DNA from: Clostridia bacterium
GTDB taxonomy: Bacteria; Bacillota; Clostridia; Oscillospirales; Acutalibacteraceae
DNA: 64,000 nt
Direction: 5' to 3'
Assembly (NCBI GenBank): GCA_017407645.1
Contig: JAFQWE010000007.1
Span: 1-64,000 of the forward strand
Shown here: positions 31,738-41,199 of the stretch, piece by piece
How the letters are laid out: every line of letters starts with the position of its first letter
Numbering within the stretch: position 1 is the stretch's first letter
Position numbers and translations under genes: made by a program
Notes under the pieces: model-generated
Seen by the model: only the letters and a program-made list of their open reading frames with translations
Database searches by the model: none
Told to the model about the DNA's origin: nothing

Positions 31738-33300
31738 ATGAAAAAAAGAATGTTGGCAATAGTCCTTACTGTCACAGTGTTGCTTATAATATCGGCATAT
31801 CGGGTTGGCAGTATCACGTTGGGACTTTCAAAAGCGGTGTCTACCAGTAGCGGAAGCTACACCTTGACTGTGGCAACTCCCCGAGGCACCCTTTACGACT
31901 GCAATATGAACAAAATCACCAACACCGCATCTAAACGGGTGGCGGTGCTTATTCCTACTACCGATACGGTTGCCGACGTTACCAATCAGTTGGGTGACGG
32001 AGCAAAAAGCATCCTTGACCGACTGAAATCGGGCAAGCCTATTGTAGCAGAGGTGCCCATTGATTTTATCTGCGAGGACGCTAAAATTTTCACTGTGGAT
32101 AGGGGTGTGCCCGACGATTGCCTTGCTCCTCATATCGTAGGCTATCTTGATGCCGATGGCAAAGGCGTGACGGGAATTCAGCGTGCATATGAAAATCTGC
32201 TTGGACAAGCAGCACCCCTAAAAATCACCTACACCGTTGACGCTACAGGCAGAGCGCTGTCGGGTGTTGAGCCGAAAATAGAGGGTGCTCCCCACAGTGA
32301 AAAAGGGGTAGTGCTAACTCTTGACTCCCGAATTCAGCGTATCGTCCAAAGTCAAGGTGAAAGCCTTAAAAAAGGCGCCGTCATCGTTATGGAATCGGCA
32401 ACGGGCAAGCTTCGGGGTGTGGCAAGCTTTCCCGACTTTTCACCCGATAGAGTGGGTCAGGTGCTTAACTCCCCTGACGGCGCCCTTGTAAACCGCGCTC
32501 TTTCTCTTTATAACGTGGGCTCGGTATTTAAACCTTGCGTGGCATTGACGGCACTCGGCATGGGGATTTCAGACAACTTTGCTCACTCTTGCATAGGCTA
32601 TTCCCTTGTTGGCAGTAATAGGTTTAACTGCAACGCTCTTAACGGTCACGGCAATCTTAATATGACCGATGCTCTTGCCAAATCCTGCAACTGCTATTTT
32701 ATTGAACTGGGCAAAAAAGCAGGTGCAAATGCTCTCTACAACACGTGCATACGGCTTGGATTTAACCGCGCCTATTCTCTTTGTGATGGGGTAGGCACAT
32801 CGGCAGGGGTGCTTCCGAGTGTGAAAACCTTGTCGGCACAGCCTGCCGCCTTGGCAAATTTCTCCTTTGGACAAGGGGATTTAATGCTATCTCCCTTACA
32901 CATCGCAGTGATGACGGCGGCAATCTCCAACGGGGGATTTTTGGTCACCCCATCGGTTATAGAGGGTACCACCGACGGAGAAAAAATCACACCTGAAGAA
33001 GTGGGTGAGCCACGGCGTATTTTAGACTCCAACCTGTGCGAACAGGTGGCAAAAATGATGGTGGCGGTGGTAGAAAACGGAACAGGCAAATCGGCTAAAA
33101 CCGATTTTGGTGAGGCTGGCGGCAAAACTGCAACCGCCGAAACGGGCTGGGTGGTTAATGGCAAAACGGTTACGCAGTCTTGGTTTGCAGGCTTTTGTAA
33201 GGGCTACACAGTGGTGGTGCTTTGCGAAGACGGAGTATCAGGCTCGGCAGACTGCGCCCCCGTCTTTAAACGGGTGTGCGATATGTTGGCAGAAATTTAG
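31738..33300 (+). CDS. Class B penicillin-binding protein (transpeptidase)
   Basis: A 520-residue membrane-anchored protein: a short cytoplasmic start, one helix (about residues 5-20), a compact dimerisation-type domain opening with TPRGTLYDCNMNKIT, and a transpeptidase domain from about residue 200. The active-site serine is in SVFK near residue 262 and the second motif is SCN near 316. The third motif reads KTA (GGKTATAETG, near 463) instead of the usual KTG. It crosslinks peptidoglycan outside the membrane; the small N-terminal domain and the lack of PASTA domains suggest a specialised role, possibly in sporulation (SpoVD-like) rather than the main divisome. I chose ATG 31738, after AGAGGTGG. 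Confidence 0.8.
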   Translation: MKKRMLAIVLTVTVLLIISAYRVGSITLGLSKAVSTSSGSYTLTVATPRGTLYDCNMNKITNTASKRVAVLIPTTDTVADVTNQLGDGAKSILDRLKSGKPIVAEVPIDFICEDAKIFTVDRGVPDDCLAPHIVGYLDADGKGVTGIQRAYENLLGQAAPLKITYTVDATGRALSGVEPKIEGAPHSEKGVVLTLDSRIQRIVQSQGESLKKGAVIVMESATGKLRGVASFPDFSPDRVGQVLNSPDGALVNRALSLYNVGSVFKPCVALTALGMGISDNFAHSCIGYSLVGSNRFNCNALNGHGNLNMTDALAKSCNCYFIELGKKAGANALYNTCIRLGFNRAYSLCDGVGTSAGVLPSVKTLSAQPAALANFSFGQGDLMLSPLHIAVMTAAISNGGFLVTPSVIEGTTDGEKITPEEVGEPRRILDSNLCEQVAKMMVAVVENGTGKSAKTDFGEAGGKTATAETGWVVNGKTVTQSWFAGFCKGYTVVVLCEDGVSGSADCAPVFKRVCDMLAEI

Positions 33301-33309
33301 GCTAAAGCC

Positions 33310-33338
33310 TTGACAAAATCGGGGATATGATATAAACT
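33310..33338 (+). promoter_or_regulatory. Promoter of the alaS T-box transcript
   Basis: TTGACA at 33310-33315 with TATAAA/TAAACT at 33331-33338; the spacer is 15 or 17 bases depending on which hexamer is used. Confidence 0.6.
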
Positions 33339-33342
33339 AATC

Positions 33343-33581
33343 TTGTTAAAATATTTACGGCTGTGACAAAGCAAAAGGTGTTTTGTGTTTTATTAAGAGA
33401 GGGCGCAGTTTGGTGCGATGCGCCTATAAGACCGTCACCGTGCCGGCTTTTGAGCCTCTGCCCGAAAGGGCGGCGTAATCCCTGCGTTAAAGGGGACGAG
33501 TGGTCACGCATCGCGTGGCAATTTGGGTGGTACCGCGGTTTACTCCGTCCCTTGTTTTTGGGGCGGAGTTTATTTATTTTT
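33343..33581 (+). ncRNA. T-box leader of alaS
   Basis: The conserved T-box sequence GGGTGGTACCGCGG is at 33525-33538, followed by the terminator stem ACTCCGTCCC / GGGGCGGAGT (33542-33569) and a T-rich run. Upstream, Stem I has lower helices CGGC / GCCG and GTGAC / GTCAC and a distal hairpin GGCGCA / TGCGCC. Uncharged tRNA binding should favour the antiterminator and switch on alaS. I could not place an alanine specifier codon with confidence. Confidence 0.9.
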
Positions 33582-33596
33582 ACGGAGGATTTTACT

Positions 33597-36215
33597 ATGA
33601 AATGGACATCCCTTAACGAGTGCAGAGAAAAGTATCTGTCTTTCTTTGAGTCAAAGGAGCATTTGCGTCTGCCAAGCTATTCCCTTGTGCCAAATAACGA
33701 TAACAGCTTGTTGCTTATCAATTCAGGTATGGCACCTATGAAAAAGTTCTTTACAGGTGAGGTTACACCTCCTCGCAAGCGTGTTACCACCTGTCAAAAG
33801 TGCATCCGCACCCCTGATATCGAGCGTGTTGGCCATACTGCCCGTCACGGCACCTTCTTTGAAATGCTGGGCAACTTTTCCTTCGGTGATTATTTCAAGC
33901 ACGAAGCAACCGCTTGGGCTTGGGAGTTTTGCACCAAGGTTATGGAAATTCCCGAAGAATTGCTTTACGTTTCAATTTACGAGCAGGATGACGAGGCATA
34001 TGATATTTGGACTAAAGAGGTTGGCGTTGACCCCTCTCATATGGTGCGCCTTGGCAAAGAGGATAATTTTTGGGAGCATGGCTCAGGTCCTTGTGGCCCC
34101 TGTTCCGAGATTTATTTTGACCGCGGTGTAAAGCACGGTTGCGGCAAGCCTGATTGTGCCGTTGGTTGCGATTGTGACCGCTTTATCGAAATCTGGAACA
34201 ACGTTTTCTCACAGTTTAATAACGACGGCAAGGGCAATTATACCGAGCTTGCCCAAAAGAATATTGATACAGGTATGGGCCTTGAGCGTCTTGCTTGCGT
34301 AATGCAGGACGTTGACAATCTTTTCGAGGTTGACACCGTGCAGAATATTATGAAGCGCATCAGCCGTATTTGTGGCGTCACCTACAAGGAGGATGCTAAG
34401 AAGGATGTATCCTTGCGCGTTGTAACCGACCATATCCGCTCTACCGTATTTATGATTGGTGACGGTGTAATGCCCTCAAATAACGGCAGAGGCTACGTTC
34501 TTCGTCGACTTCTTCGTCGTGCCGCCCGTCACGGACGACTCCTTGGCGTTAACCGTCCTTTCCTTAACGAAGTGGTTGAAACAGTAATTACCGAAAACGA
34601 GGGTGCCTATCCCGAGCTTCGCGAAAAACAAGAGCTTATCACCAAGGTTATTTCAGTTGAGGAAGAGGCATTTGCCCGTACTGTTGACCAGGGTATGCAA
34701 ATCCTTGACAGCTTTGTAGAAAACGGTGGCGGCAAGCTATCAGGTGAAGAGGCGTTTAAGCTTCAGGACACCTACGGATTCCCCATTGACCTGACTGTTG
34801 AAATTCTTGCCGACCGCGGTGTAGAGGTAGATGTGGATTCATTCCGTCAGATTTATGACCAGTATCGCAAGGATACTCGTGCCGCCCGTAAAAATGCAGG
34901 CGCAGACGCCTGGAAGGGTGAGCAAAATCTTCTTGCAGAAATGCCTGCAACCAATTTTGTAGGATATACCGACCTTTCTTGCGAGGGTAAGGTGCTTGGT
35001 ATCGTCTGCGAGGACGAAACAGCAGTTGCCGCAAGTGAGGGCCAAAGCGCAGTTGTTGCTCTTGATACAACCTGTTTCTATGCCGAAAGCGGCGGTCAGG
35101 TTGGTGACACAGGTGTTATTGTTGGTGAGGGCTTTGAATTTGCCATTACCGACACTCAAAAAACCAACGAGGGCGTTTATATGCATATGGGTAAGGTTAC
35201 AAAGGGCACCTTGTCACAGGATGCAGTTGTTACCGCAAAGGTTGATGCAGACCGCCGTATGTCTATTATGCGCAACCACACTGCCGCTCACTTGCTTCAG
35301 GCGGCACTCCGTCAGGTGCTTGGCACCCACGTAGAGCAGGCAGGTCAGCTTGTAACTGCCGACAGTGTCCGCTTTGACTTTACTCATTTCTCTGCAATGA
35401 CTGCCGAGCAGATTGCACAGACCGAGGCTATTGTAAACAATGCAATTCTCAGCGGAGCTCTTGTAACAATGACCGAAATGCCCATTGAAGAAGCCAAGAA
35501 GCTTGGTGCAATGGCTCTGTTCGGTGAAAAGTACGGCGATACAGTTCGTGTTGTAAATGCCGACGGATATTCAGTTGAATTCTGCGGCGGTACTCACGTT
35601 GACTCTACCTCAAAGCTTGGACTTTTCCGCATCGTTTCCGAGGGTAGCGTAGCCGCAGGTGTGCGCCGTATAGAAGGTGTAACAGGCACAGGACTTCTTA
35701 AGCTTATGCAAGCTACCGACAACACACTTGCACAGGCAGTTGCAGTTGCAAAGGTAAGCAAGGCAAACGAGCTTGCCGACCGCATTTCTGCAATCCTTGC
35801 CGAGTCAAAGAGCAAGGATGCCGAGATTGACCGTCTTAACGCTCAGCTTGCATCGGGTAAATTTGATACTCTTATGGCATCTGCTCAGCAAATCGGTGCA
35901 GTACGGGTTGTTTCCTCTATTTTCTGGGGTGGAGATATGCGTGCCGCTTGCGACGTTGTTAAGGATAAATACAGTGACGTTGTAATGGTGCTTGCCGACG
36001 TTGGCGAGGGCAAGGTTACCTTTGCCACTGCTTGCGGTAAGGATGCTGTAAGTGCAGGCGCACACGCAGGCAATATTGTTCGCGAAATTGCCAAGATTGC
36101 CGGCGGCAACGGTGGCGGTAAGCCTGATATGGCTATGGCAGGCGGTAAGGACGTTACCAAGGTGAACGAGGCTCTTGATGCCCTTGGCGGTATTGTAAGC
36201 AGCCTTCTTAAATAA
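33597..36215 (+). CDS. alaS: Alanyl-tRNA synthetase
   Basis: Charges tRNA-Ala. The 872-residue class II enzyme has the N-terminal catalytic core (MKWTSLNECREKYLSFFESK; HGTFFEMLGNFSFGDYF), the editing domain with zinc ligands HTAAHLLQAAL and CGGTHVDSTSKLG, and a C-terminal oligomerisation part ending in the Gly-rich AGGNGGGKPDMAMAGGKD. The length is normal. ATG 33597 follows ACGGAGG. The open frame runs 78 codons further upstream, but that part is the T-box RNA. HIT, PRTase and comEC genes follow in the same direction. Confidence 0.97.
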   Translation: MKWTSLNECREKYLSFFESKEHLRLPSYSLVPNNDNSLLLINSGMAPMKKFFTGEVTPPRKRVTTCQKCIRTPDIERVGHTARHGTFFEMLGNFSFGDYFKHEATAWAWEFCTKVMEIPEELLYVSIYEQDDEAYDIWTKEVGVDPSHMVRLGKEDNFWEHGSGPCGPCSEIYFDRGVKHGCGKPDCAVGCDCDRFIEIWNNVFSQFNNDGKGNYTELAQKNIDTGMGLERLACVMQDVDNLFEVDTVQNIMKRISRICGVTYKEDAKKDVSLRVVTDHIRSTVFMIGDGVMPSNNGRGYVLRRLLRRAARHGRLLGVNRPFLNEVVETVITENEGAYPELREKQELITKVISVEEEAFARTVDQGMQILDSFVENGGGKLSGEEAFKLQDTYGFPIDLTVEILADRGVEVDVDSFRQIYDQYRKDTRAARKNAGADAWKGEQNLLAEMPATNFVGYTDLSCEGKVLGIVCEDETAVAASEGQSAVVALDTTCFYAESGGQVGDTGVIVGEGFEFAITDTQKTNEGVYMHMGKVTKGTLSQDAVVTAKVDADRRMSIMRNHTAAHLLQAALRQVLGTHVEQAGQLVTADSVRFDFTHFSAMTAEQIAQTEAIVNNAILSGALVTMTEMPIEEAKKLGAMALFGEKYGDTVRVVNADGYSVEFCGGTHVDSTSKLGLFRIVSEGSVAAGVRRIEGVTGTGLLKLMQATDNTLAQAVAVAKVSKANELADRISAILAESKSKDAEIDRLNAQLASGKFDTLMASAQQIGAVRVVSSIFWGGDMRAACDVVKDKYSDVVMVLADVGEGKVTFATACGKDAVSAGAHAGNIVREIAKIAGGNGGGKPDMAMAGGKDVTKVNEALDALGGIVSSLLK

Positions 36216-36233
36216 ACAAAAGGAGTAATTTTT

Positions 36234-36572
36234 ATGGATTGCCTTTTTTGTAAAATTGCGGCGGGGGAAATTCCCTCAACCGAAATTTATTCAGACGACA
36301 AGGTTTATGCCTTCAAAGACATTGACCCACAGGCACCTTTTCACGCTATTATAATTCCACGCAACCATATTAGCGGTGCCGATAAAATCGACAGTTCAAA
36401 TTCAAGTGATATTTCCGCCGTTTTTGAAGCGGTTGCAAAAATCGCCGCTGACCAAAATCTTGACAAAGGCTTCCGCGTAGTTAACAACTGCGGTGAGGAC
36501 GGCGGTCAAACTGTGGGTCATATTCATTTCCATTTGCTTGCAAGACGAAATCTTGCATGGCCTCCCGGTTAA
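36234..36572 (+). CDS. HIT family protein (HinT-like)
   Basis: A 112-residue histidine-triad protein. The active site HIHFHLL (H96, H98, H100) is intact, and the N-terminus CLFCKIAAGEIPS with a CxxC-type start is typical of bacterial HinT. These enzymes hydrolyse nucleoside phosphoramidates such as aminoacyl-AMP, which fits the position 18 bases after alaS. The ATG follows AAAGGAG. Confidence 0.92.
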   Translation: MDCLFCKIAAGEIPSTEIYSDDKVYAFKDIDPQAPFHAIIIPRNHISGADKIDSSNSSDISAVFEAVAKIAADQNLDKGFRVVNNCGEDGGQTVGHIHFHLLARRNLAWPPG

Positions 36573-36603
36573 ATATTGATAGGTTAAAAAAGGAGATGTA
36601 AAA

Positions 36604-37143
36604 ATGAGACCTACATATAAAATCAATATTGCAGGTGTTGAAAGGGAATTACCCTTATACGCTGTTAGTGATAAACTTGATATTGCCGCATTCATTCTTT
36701 TTGGTGACGTAGAGGTTACCGTTGCATCGGCAAAGGCATTGCTTGAAAAAGCCCCCGAGTTTGACTACATTCTCACTCCCGAGGCAAAAAGTATACCCTT
36801 GGCGTACGAGATGTCCCGTCAGTGCGGCAAGCCTTATGTGGTTGCTCGCAAGGGCGTCAAGGTGTATATGGGTGAGCCTGTCAAGGCTACCGTTCATTCA
36901 ATCACTACTCAAAAAGAGCAAACTCTTTATCTTGGTGAGGATGAGTGCCGTCTTGTTAAAGGTAAAAAGGTGCTTATTGTTGACGACGTTGTATCCACAG
37001 GCGAATCTCTTGTTGCTATCCGCAAGCTTGTGGAGGCGGCAGGCGCCATTGAAGCGGCAACCTGTGCCGTATTGGCAGAGGGGGATGCATCCAAGAGGAA
37101 TGATATTATAACCTTGGGCTCCATTCCTCTGTTCTTTAAATGA
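36604..37143 (+). CDS. Phosphoribosyltransferase (adenine-type)
   Basis: A 179-residue type I phosphoribosyltransferase. The PRPP-binding loop is VLIVDDVVSTGESL at about residues 122-135; TPEAKSIPLAYEMSR and YVVARKGVKVYM resemble adenine phosphoribosyltransferase (Apt). The hood region differs somewhat from standard Apt, so xanthine or another base is possible. Role: purine salvage from base and PRPP to nucleotide. The ATG follows AAAAGGAGATG. It overlaps the comEC start by 4 bases (ATGA). Confidence 0.8.
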   Translation: MRPTYKINIAGVERELPLYAVSDKLDIAAFILFGDVEVTVASAKALLEKAPEFDYILTPEAKSIPLAYEMSRQCGKPYVVARKGVKVYMGEPVKATVHSITTQKEQTLYLGEDECRLVKGKKVLIVDDVVSTGESLVAIRKLVEAAGAIEAATCAVLAEGDASKRNDIITLGSIPLFFK

Positions 37144-39206
37144 GGTCGTTGCCTGCTGCAGCAATAGGCTTTGCAATGTTATTAACGCTTATGGTTGTTG
37201 CCGCCCTTGGCTTTTCAAGGGGTGTGACCATAAGCGTTTTGCTTTTAGTCTCAGCGGTAGTAGTAGGGATTATAGGAATAATAAAATATATCTTCTACAA
37301 AGAAAGCGGATATTTAATAGTAGTTATAGCACTTTTTATGAGTGGGGTTTTTGCCTTTAATTTTGCAACTCAACTAAGAAACAATGCCAGACTGGCTGCT
37401 CGTTATGACGGTACAGAGGGATATGTAAAGGGTACGGTCGTCGACATTCCGGGCTATGACGGCACCTACAGATACGTTGTAAAATGTGAGGACGGATTCA
37501 CCTTTTTGCTTAACACCACGGCAAAAACACCTGCCCAAATGTACGACCGTTTTGAAGGTTACGTAAGCTTTGGTGCGTCGGCAGAAATAACTGTTGAGCA
37601 ACCAATTCAAGCCTACGGACGTGTTGAAGATATTCTTTTTACACCAACCCATAAAAAAGGCTTGCAGGGGTTTGTTTATAACCTGCGAAGCAAGGCTATT
37701 GAAACGATAGACAGGCACGTGCCACGTCAGGCGGGGGCGCTTGTAAAGGGAGTACTGCTTGGCGACGAGGCATCCTTCAGCGTTTATTTAGAGCAAGATT
37801 TTACTATAACGGGTCTTGCTCATTTGCTTGTGGTATCAGGCTCCCATCTGTCAATGTTTGTGGTGGTTATGCTGTTGTTTTTGCCACTTGGAATTAACAG
37901 ACGTCGCTTGGCGTGGACCCTGATTTTTCCAATGATATTTTATATGATGCTTTGCGGTATGGGTCCTTCGGTAGTAAGAGCAGGCATATGCTCGGCAGTT
38001 TTTGTCCTTAGTTATTCTGTATCAAGAGAAGCACAGCCTTTAAATTCTTTGGGAATATCGGCAATAATAGTGTGTATGTTCTGGCCTCAGGGCGCGGTAA
38101 GCCTCGGTTATCTGCTTTCTTTTTATTCAACACTTGGCGCAATACTCTTTTATCATCCCGTTTGTGCTATGATTCGTCGCACAAAGCTGCCGAGAATGTT
38201 GAAAACACTGCTTAAGCCTGTGGTTTTAACTACAACGGCACAACTTTTCATAACTCCCATAATTCTAATTTGCTACAGCCGTATAACACCCGTCGCGGTG
38301 CTTTCCAACCTTATAATAGGCGGTATGGTAAGCCTTTTGGTATCCATTAGCGCAATAGCGGTAGTGCTGTCCTTTACGGTAATAACCTACCCCTTAATTT
38401 ATCCCCTTTGCTTTGGGTCAGAGATTATATCTACCCTTTGCATAAAAATAGTCGGATTTATGTCAAACATAGGCAACGCCAACGTGGTGGCTTCAATAGG
38501 CGAAATTCTTTTTGCTATGAGCATTATTGCTTGCGGTATGTTGATTGTACTGCTTACAAAAAGAACTAAGCTTATTAAGATAGGTGTGATTGTAACAATA
38601 ACAGGGCTTGTGGCAATGACGGCTTTTACCCATATTGCTACCGAGCGTGTGGTTGTTAACAAAATAAACGAGGATTGCATTGTTATAAAGTATAAAAGCC
38701 ACACCGTTACGGTTGGGTATGCCACCTCACCTAAAGAAAAAGTTTTTATGACCAACGCAGTGTACGCATCGGGCAAAGAAAACACCGACCTGCTTGCTTT
38801 GCATAGCTGTGATTTGCAAACATCACAATATGACACCGCTATCCACAATGCCGACTGTGTGCTTGTTGCAAAAGACAGCGTAATAAAAGACACTCCTTTT
38901 AGACAGGTCAACGGCAAAACCGTTATAAAGGTTGCCCATAACTTTACCGTAACGGCAGGGGATGGCTACACCTGTGCAGATATGGATGGCATCCGCGTGG
39001 CAGTGGCAGAAGAAGGCGCCAATCTTAACGAAATAGGAAAGGTGGACTGCATTATAGCCAAAGGGGAGTGTAAAGGCCAAAGTAAAAATTGGGTTTTACT
39101 GCAAGATATAAATAGGCTTGCTATCGGTGGCGGAAAGGTGTATAATGCTAATGAAATCGAAAGACTTGAGTTTACGGTTGACCGAAAATTCGGAATAGTA
39201 CAGTAG
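37140..39206 (+). CDS. comEC: ComEC/Rec2-type competence membrane protein with a degenerate C-terminal domain
   Basis: A 688-residue protein of the DNA-uptake channel family. It has an N-terminal helix cluster, a DUF4131-like OB domain (about residues 70-160, YVKGTVVDIPGYDGTYRYVVKC), and the competence domain with LVVSGSHLSMFVVVMLL and CGMGPSVVRAGICSAVF. The C-terminal part (about residues 490-688) is where ComEC proteins carry a metallo-beta-lactamase nuclease domain. Here the expected HxHxDH motif is absent; the nearest segment reads LLALHSCDLQTS. It may therefore translocate DNA without degrading the other strand, or have lost activity. Start overlaps the PRTase stop. holA follows 11 bases later, a common order in Firmicutes. 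Confidence 0.85.
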   Translation: MRSLPAAAIGFAMLLTLMVVAALGFSRGVTISVLLLVSAVVVGIIGIIKYIFYKESGYLIVVIALFMSGVFAFNFATQLRNNARLAARYDGTEGYVKGTVVDIPGYDGTYRYVVKCEDGFTFLLNTTAKTPAQMYDRFEGYVSFGASAEITVEQPIQAYGRVEDILFTPTHKKGLQGFVYNLRSKAIETIDRHVPRQAGALVKGVLLGDEASFSVYLEQDFTITGLAHLLVVSGSHLSMFVVVMLLFLPLGINRRRLAWTLIFPMIFYMMLCGMGPSVVRAGICSAVFVLSYSVSREAQPLNSLGISAIIVCMFWPQGAVSLGYLLSFYSTLGAILFYHPVCAMIRRTKLPRMLKTLLKPVVLTTTAQLFITPIILICYSRITPVAVLSNLIIGGMVSLLVSISAIAVVLSFTVITYPLIYPLCFGSEIISTLCIKIVGFMSNIGNANVVASIGEILFAMSIIACGMLIVLLTKRTKLIKIGVIVTITGLVAMTAFTHIATERVVVNKINEDCIVIKYKSHTVTVGYATSPKEKVFMTNAVYASGKENTDLLALHSCDLQTSQYDTAIHNADCVLVAKDSVIKDTPFRQVNGKTVIKVAHNFTVTAGDGYTCADMDGIRVAVAEEGANLNEIGKVDCIIAKGECKGQSKNWVLLQDINRLAIGGGKVYNANEIERLEFTVDRKFGIVQ

Positions 39207-39217
39207 GGGGTGAAGTG

Positions 39218-40261
39218 ATGCCTGAAATTAACGAAAGAGACGTGGCGCAGTCCATAAAAAGCGGCAAATTTGCGCCCATATACCTTTTTTACGGCGAGGA
39301 AGATTATCTTAAGCGCGTTTACGTTGAGCGTATTATAAACGCCGCCGTTACCGATTTTGGCGAGGCTAATATCCACCGATTAGACGGCACCGCTTCTGCA
39401 GATGATATTACCTCTGCCGCCGATGCTATTCCTATGATGAGTGAGTATTCCTGCGTGGTTGTCAGTGACTATGCATTTTCGTCATTGAGCGAGCTTCAGT
39501 ATAAACAGTTCAAGGCAGTAATCGAGCAACCAAACGAGTGTTGCGTGCTGATTTTTACCTACGAGTCGGCACTGCCAAAGCCAAAAAGCGATAAGGGTAA
39601 GGAACTGTTCAATCTGCTTTCTAAAAAGGCGCAAACGGTTAATTTTGCCCACAAAACCGAAAAGGAATTGGCAGATGCGATTATTCGCCGTGCCGCAAAA
39701 CGAAATATAAACCTGCAGCCTACCGTTGCAAAGGGCATTGTTCAGCGTTGCGGTGAAAATCTTGAAAATTTGCTTAACGAAACGGACAAGCTGTGCGACT
39801 ATGTTGGCAAGGGTGCCGCCGTCACAATGGCAGACGTAGATTTGATTTGCTCCAAAACGGTGGAAGCATCATCCTTTGACCTTGCCGATGCAGTCTGTGC
39901 AGGCAACAGTGATCTGGCACTGTCAATTTGTGCCGACCTTTTTGAAGCTCGCACCGAACCGCTTCTTATCTTAGGTGCCTTGTCGGGAGTGTTTGTGGAT
40001 ATATACCGCGTTAAACTTGGTGAGGCAGAGGGTATGCGCACCGACGATTTAGCCACCGCTTTTGGCTATGGCAAGGCGGCATTCAAACTGCGCCGTGCCG
40101 CACAGTCAGGCAAGCGTATGAGCCAAGGCTCTGTCCAAAAAGCCCTTGAGATATTGCGCCGCACCGATTTAAGTCTTAAAGGCAGCCGTACCGACCCCAA
40201 AACAATTATGGAGCGTTGCCTTGTTGACCTTATACGCACCGTATCGGGAAGACAGTTATGA
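39218..40261 (+). CDS. holA: DNA polymerase III, delta subunit
   Basis: A 347-residue clamp-loader subunit. The N-terminus IYLFYGEEDYLKRVYVERI is the family signature, followed by an AAA+-like core (VVSDYAFSS..., NECCVLIFTYES) and the C-terminal collar domain (SSFDLADAV, LKGSRTDPKTIMERCLVDL). It opens the beta clamp for loading at primer ends. ATG 39218 has AGGGGGTGAAG upstream; an in-frame GTG one codon earlier is possible. It follows comEC, as in Bacillus-type genomes, and overlaps the next gene by 4 bases. Confidence 0.9.
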   Translation: MPEINERDVAQSIKSGKFAPIYLFYGEEDYLKRVYVERIINAAVTDFGEANIHRLDGTASADDITSAADAIPMMSEYSCVVVSDYAFSSLSELQYKQFKAVIEQPNECCVLIFTYESALPKPKSDKGKELFNLLSKKAQTVNFAHKTEKELADAIIRRAAKRNINLQPTVAKGIVQRCGENLENLLNETDKLCDYVGKGAAVTMADVDLICSKTVEASSFDLADAVCAGNSDLALSICADLFEARTEPLLILGALSGVFVDIYRVKLGEAEGMRTDDLATAFGYGKAAFKLRRAAQSGKRMSQGSVQKALEILRRTDLSLKGSRTDPKTIMERCLVDLIRTVSGRQL

Positions 40262-40860
40262 TTAAGATAAATCAGGTTATAGTGGTTGAGGGAAAGTATG
40301 ATAAAATCAAGCTTTCAGGCTTTATTGACGGGCTTATAATCACCACAGAGGGTTTCGGCGTATTTAAAGATAAGGAAAAGTTAGAGCTTATTCGCCTTAT
40401 GGCAAAAAAACGGGGCATTATTCTGATGACCGATTCCGATTCGGCAGGCTTTATAATCCGCAATTTTTTGTCACAAGCGGTAAAAGAGGGGCAGGTCACC
40501 CACGTCTATATCCCCGAAATAGCAGGTAAAGAGCGCCGTAAAGACACCGCCTCTGCCGACGGCCTTTTGGGTGTAGAGGGTGTAAATGAACAGGTTATAA
40601 CCGACGCTCTTGCCAAAGCAGGTATAACAGAGGGGGCAAAGGATGATTTTACCCCTGTCACCAAACTGCAAATGTATGACGACGGATTCTATGGCAGAGA
40701 GAATTCTGCATCGCTTAGAACTGCTCTTTGCAAGCAATTAGGTCTGCCAAGCCGTATATCGTCCAATATGTTACCCCGTGTAATAAGTGATGTTTGCGGC
40801 GAAAAAGAGTATAAAAAGGCGGTAAATGCTATTTTTAGCAAAAAAACCGAACAAAATTAA
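40258..40860 (+). CDS. Toprim protein, RNase M5-like
   Basis: A 200-residue protein with an N-terminal Toprim domain: VVEGKYDKIKL (catalytic Glu) and LMTDSDSAGFIIRNFL (DxD). After this it has YIPEIAGKERRKD and a C-terminal DUF4093 segment. This is the RNase M5 arrangement (5S rRNA maturation by double-strand cuts), and I would call it a RNase M5 homologue; in many Clostridia genomes the same family is labelled only DUF4093. Coupled to holA by an ATGA overlap. Confidence 0.82.
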   Translation: MIKINQVIVVEGKYDKIKLSGFIDGLIITTEGFGVFKDKEKLELIRLMAKKRGIILMTDSDSAGFIIRNFLSQAVKEGQVTHVYIPEIAGKERRKDTASADGLLGVEGVNEQVITDALAKAGITEGAKDDFTPVTKLQMYDDGFYGRENSASLRTALCKQLGLPSRISSNMLPRVISDVCGEKEYKKAVNAIFSKKTEQN

Positions 40861-40869
40861 CATTTACTC

Positions 40870-40899
40870 TTGACAACGTATAGTACCAAAATGTATAAT
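40870..40899 (+). promoter_or_regulatory. Promoter of rpsU
   Basis: TTGACA (40870-40875), 18-base spacer, TATAAT (40894-40899). Confidence 0.8.
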
Positions 40900-40973
40900 G
40901 AGATGTATTTATTATAAGTTTCGGGCAAATAAGTGTCCGAACCTTCGCTAATTACGGAGGGAGGGAATTCCAG

Positions 40974-41150
40974 ATGAGTCAGGTGCGTTTAAAAGAAAAC
41001 GAAAGCCTGGAGAATGCGCTTCGCAGGTTCAAAAGAGCAACCCAGAGAGATGGCGTAATTCAAGAGGTTCGTAAGAGAGAGCACTACGAAAAACCTTCCG
41101 TCAGACGCAAAAAGAAGTCGGAGGCTGCTCGTAAGCGCAAGTTCCGCTGA
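40974..41150 (+). CDS. rpsU: 30S ribosomal protein S21
   Basis: A 58-residue basic protein that binds near the anti-Shine-Dalgarno end of 16S rRNA in the small subunit. The reading frame translates as [20 protein letters not shown] at the start, continues with [20 protein letters not shown], and ends in a Lys/Arg-rich tail ([18 protein letters not shown]). This is a textbook S21. The ATG is preceded by GGAGGGAGGG at a suitable distance. It has its own promoter and a clear terminator, so it is a single-gene unit. Confidence 0.97.
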   Translation: MSQVRLKENESLENALRRFKRATQRDGVIQEVRKREHYEKPSVRRKKKSEAARKRKFR

Positions 41151-41199
41151 TTTCGCAAGGCGGCTGTCGGCAACGGTGTGCCGCAACGAAAACGAACTA

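Noticed and set aside
33363..33596. 78-codon upstream extension of the alaS frame
   Set aside because: It translates through the T-box RNA and its terminator; the ATG at 33597 has a good ribosome site and the correct family start.
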